A stretch of DNA of 64,000 bases from Casuarius casuarius (Eukaryota; Chordata; Aves; Casuariiformes; Casuariidae): NCBI GenBank assembly GCA_003342895.1, contig PTFA01000318.1, positions 791,495 through 855,494 on the forward strand, in the 5' to 3' direction. A model generated the notes under the pieces. That model ran no database searches. It was not told the origin of the DNA and saw only the letters and a program-made list of their open reading frames with translations. The position numbers and the translations under genes are program-made. Positions 62,382 through 64,000 of this stretch are shown here, one piece after another. Positions within the stretch are counted from its first letter, which is position 1; every line of letters begins with the position of its first letter.

Positions 62382-64000
62382 GTAAGTATTATTCTCTGGT
62401 GTTTTCCTAGCTTGAGGAGGGCTTATGTCCAGTCATGCCAAAATGTGCATGGCTTGTTACCTATGCAGAACATGTCCAAGAGGGTCAAGTTCCTCTTTCA
62501 GCTTGGATAAGTCTTGAGGGCAGAAGTGAGATTTAAGGGGTTCAGAAATTGACTATTCACTTATCCTGTTTCATGATTGGATGTGGGCAGCCTGTGATCC
62601 ATGTCCTCTAAAACAAGAGCCTTTCTGTTCTTGCTGCAATAAAGGTAACTATAGTGCTTCAGCTTCAGCAGAAAGTGGTGGAGGAATGTTAATCCTGATG
62701 CAGTGGAGTGCTTTTCCTAATTCTTGTGGAGAAGAAGCCTGTGAGGAGTAATGTAGCTGGCTCTTCACTGCTCTTCAACACCTGGGTGTGCAGCTGGAGG
62801 GCAGCAAACAAAGCTCCAACTGTCCATTTATTAATGGAGCTTGCTGTGCTTAGATAGTTCTGTTGGGGGGGGGAAAATACTGTTAGTACAAAATACTGTA
62901 CTGCTTGCTTATAAGACTGAGGACCAAGAATTTGAAAACAAACTGCTGGCAGTACAGCATGGCAGGTAAATAGAAACTGGGCTCCTGCTGCAAACTAAAA
63001 GAGCAGTTATGGGTGGGTATGTCAAGCCTTGCATAAAGCTCTTGCACCTGGTAACAAGCAGCATGCAGCTGTTTGACTTGCCTGCCTGTGCTTCTGCTCC
63101 CAGTGTGTTCTCCAGGACTGGGGTGGACATAGGTAGTCTGCTCTGCAAATCTGACATCAGTGTTAACTGAATATAGGAACAGTCCTCCAGTTCTCACCCT
63201 GCAGCTGTATCACAGTAGAGATTGGGATAATGGAGGCGAAACTCAGAAGTCCAGTCTAATTTTAGATCTTGGCAAAGTACATGAACTGAATTGGGTACAT
63301 GCTGTACCCCTTCCTACAGTTCAGGAAACAAGGTGTGCATTTGTCACTTCACTGTTGCTTCATCATTAGATCTGAACTTGCGTGCTCTGAAGAAGGTTGA
63401 CTGTCTGAACAATGCTTTTCATTCCTCGTTGTCATGAGAAGCAAGCAGTTCTGTAGTGCTGTAAGAGCAAGAAACAACTATCATTAGGTTCTAGAGTGAT
63501 CTATGTAATAGGATTAAGTTTGATTCAAGTTCTGAATTCTCACAAGCTTGAATCATGATGCTCATTCATCTGTGCCTTCATCTAAAGAAGCTAGGTGGTC
63601 CATCTGGAACATGTATTAGACATGAGTTGAGAAATGGACAAATTCAGTAAGCAGCTGTTGGTGTTACAGGGATACAAGCATGTGAAGGTCCTTGCTACAA
63701 GGAGGGCTCTGCTGGGGGAAGGAAGTAGGCACTCTGGTCTTGGAAGCCAGTTGCTAAAGCCACCAGGAAATCAGGCTCAGCTGTGCTGCCCTGTGCCCCA
63801 GAAAGTCTCCTGGTTTGTTGCTCAGCCTTAGCAATAGAGCCTCTTCTTGCCACTTAATCAGGCTTGAACCAGGAAGCCCCAGCTCTGTGGTTAAACTACC
63901 TGTGCCAGCTTAGGGACTCCTTGATGTTATTGTCAAGTACTGCTTGTTGCCAAATGTTTGAAAAACTGTCTTGCTTGAAACTTCCTTGTGCTGAGGAGTT
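62382..64000 (+). other. AREG: AREG intron 4, incomplete
   Basis: It begins with a strong gtaagt donor. The next exon should start in phase 2 with a basic juxtamembrane tail. No acceptor followed by such a frame was found in these 1.6 kb, so the exon probably lies beyond the window. Open frames here show no amphiregulin-tail resemblance. Confidence 0.8.

Noticed and set aside
1..64000. Search for bacterial-type systems, CRISPR arrays, tRNA or rRNA genes, retroviral LTR pairs and intact LINEs
   Set aside because: None was recognised by eye. The exon-intron genes, CpG-island promoters and AATAAA signals are those of an animal nuclear genome. Old diverged repeats would need a RepeatMasker search, which could not be run.

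Overview
The window is vertebrate nuclear DNA and carries three EGF-family growth-factor genes on the plus strand: epigen (EPGN, 3' half), epiregulin (EREG, complete) and amphiregulin (AREG, exons 1-4 of the usual run). This is the order and orientation of the mammalian EPGN-EREG-AREG cluster. The predicted proteins match the mammalian families closely in the EGF domain and transmembrane segment but have shorter and divergent tails and prodomains. Together with spacings of only 20-25 kb and little recognisable repeat sequence, this suggests a bird, or less likely another sauropsid; the organism is inferred, not proven. Scattered single N bases show a draft assembly.

Layout: positions 1-1964 look like an EPGN intron. 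EPGN exons 3-5 lie at 1965-2085, 2839-2991 and 3305-3359, with a polyadenylation signal at 3550-3555. A 24.6 kb stretch without a recognisable gene follows (about 3.6-28.17 kb). EREG starts in a CpG island with a TATA-like box at 28173 and an ATG at 28308. Its five coding exons end at 37521, and an AU-rich 3' UTR has a polyadenylation signal at 37866. A second gene-free stretch of 20.6 kb (37.9-58.48 kb) leads to a strong CpG-island promoter with TATAAA at 58487. AREG begins at 58609, with exons to 62381. The last AREG exon, encoding the rest of the cytoplasmic tail, is not seen before the window ends at 64000.

Each gene encodes a type I membrane precursor: signal peptide, short prodomain, one six-cysteine EGF domain with spacing 7-4-10-1-8, a juxtamembrane stalk cut by ADAM-type sheddases, a transmembrane helix and a short cytoplasmic tail. 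The released domains are ligands of the EGF receptor family. EREG and AREG share every intron position and phase that can be compared (1, 1, 2, 2), and EPGN fits the same pattern where visible, so the cluster looks like old tandem duplication. No operons, CRISPR arrays, rRNA, tRNA or intact mobile elements were seen. Nearly all other open frames are short random frames or GC-rich shadows. The main leads beyond the genes are possible regulatory sites (CRE, AP-1 and GC boxes), a 102-codon frame overlapping the start of AREG, and one exon-like segment in the EPGN-EREG interval.
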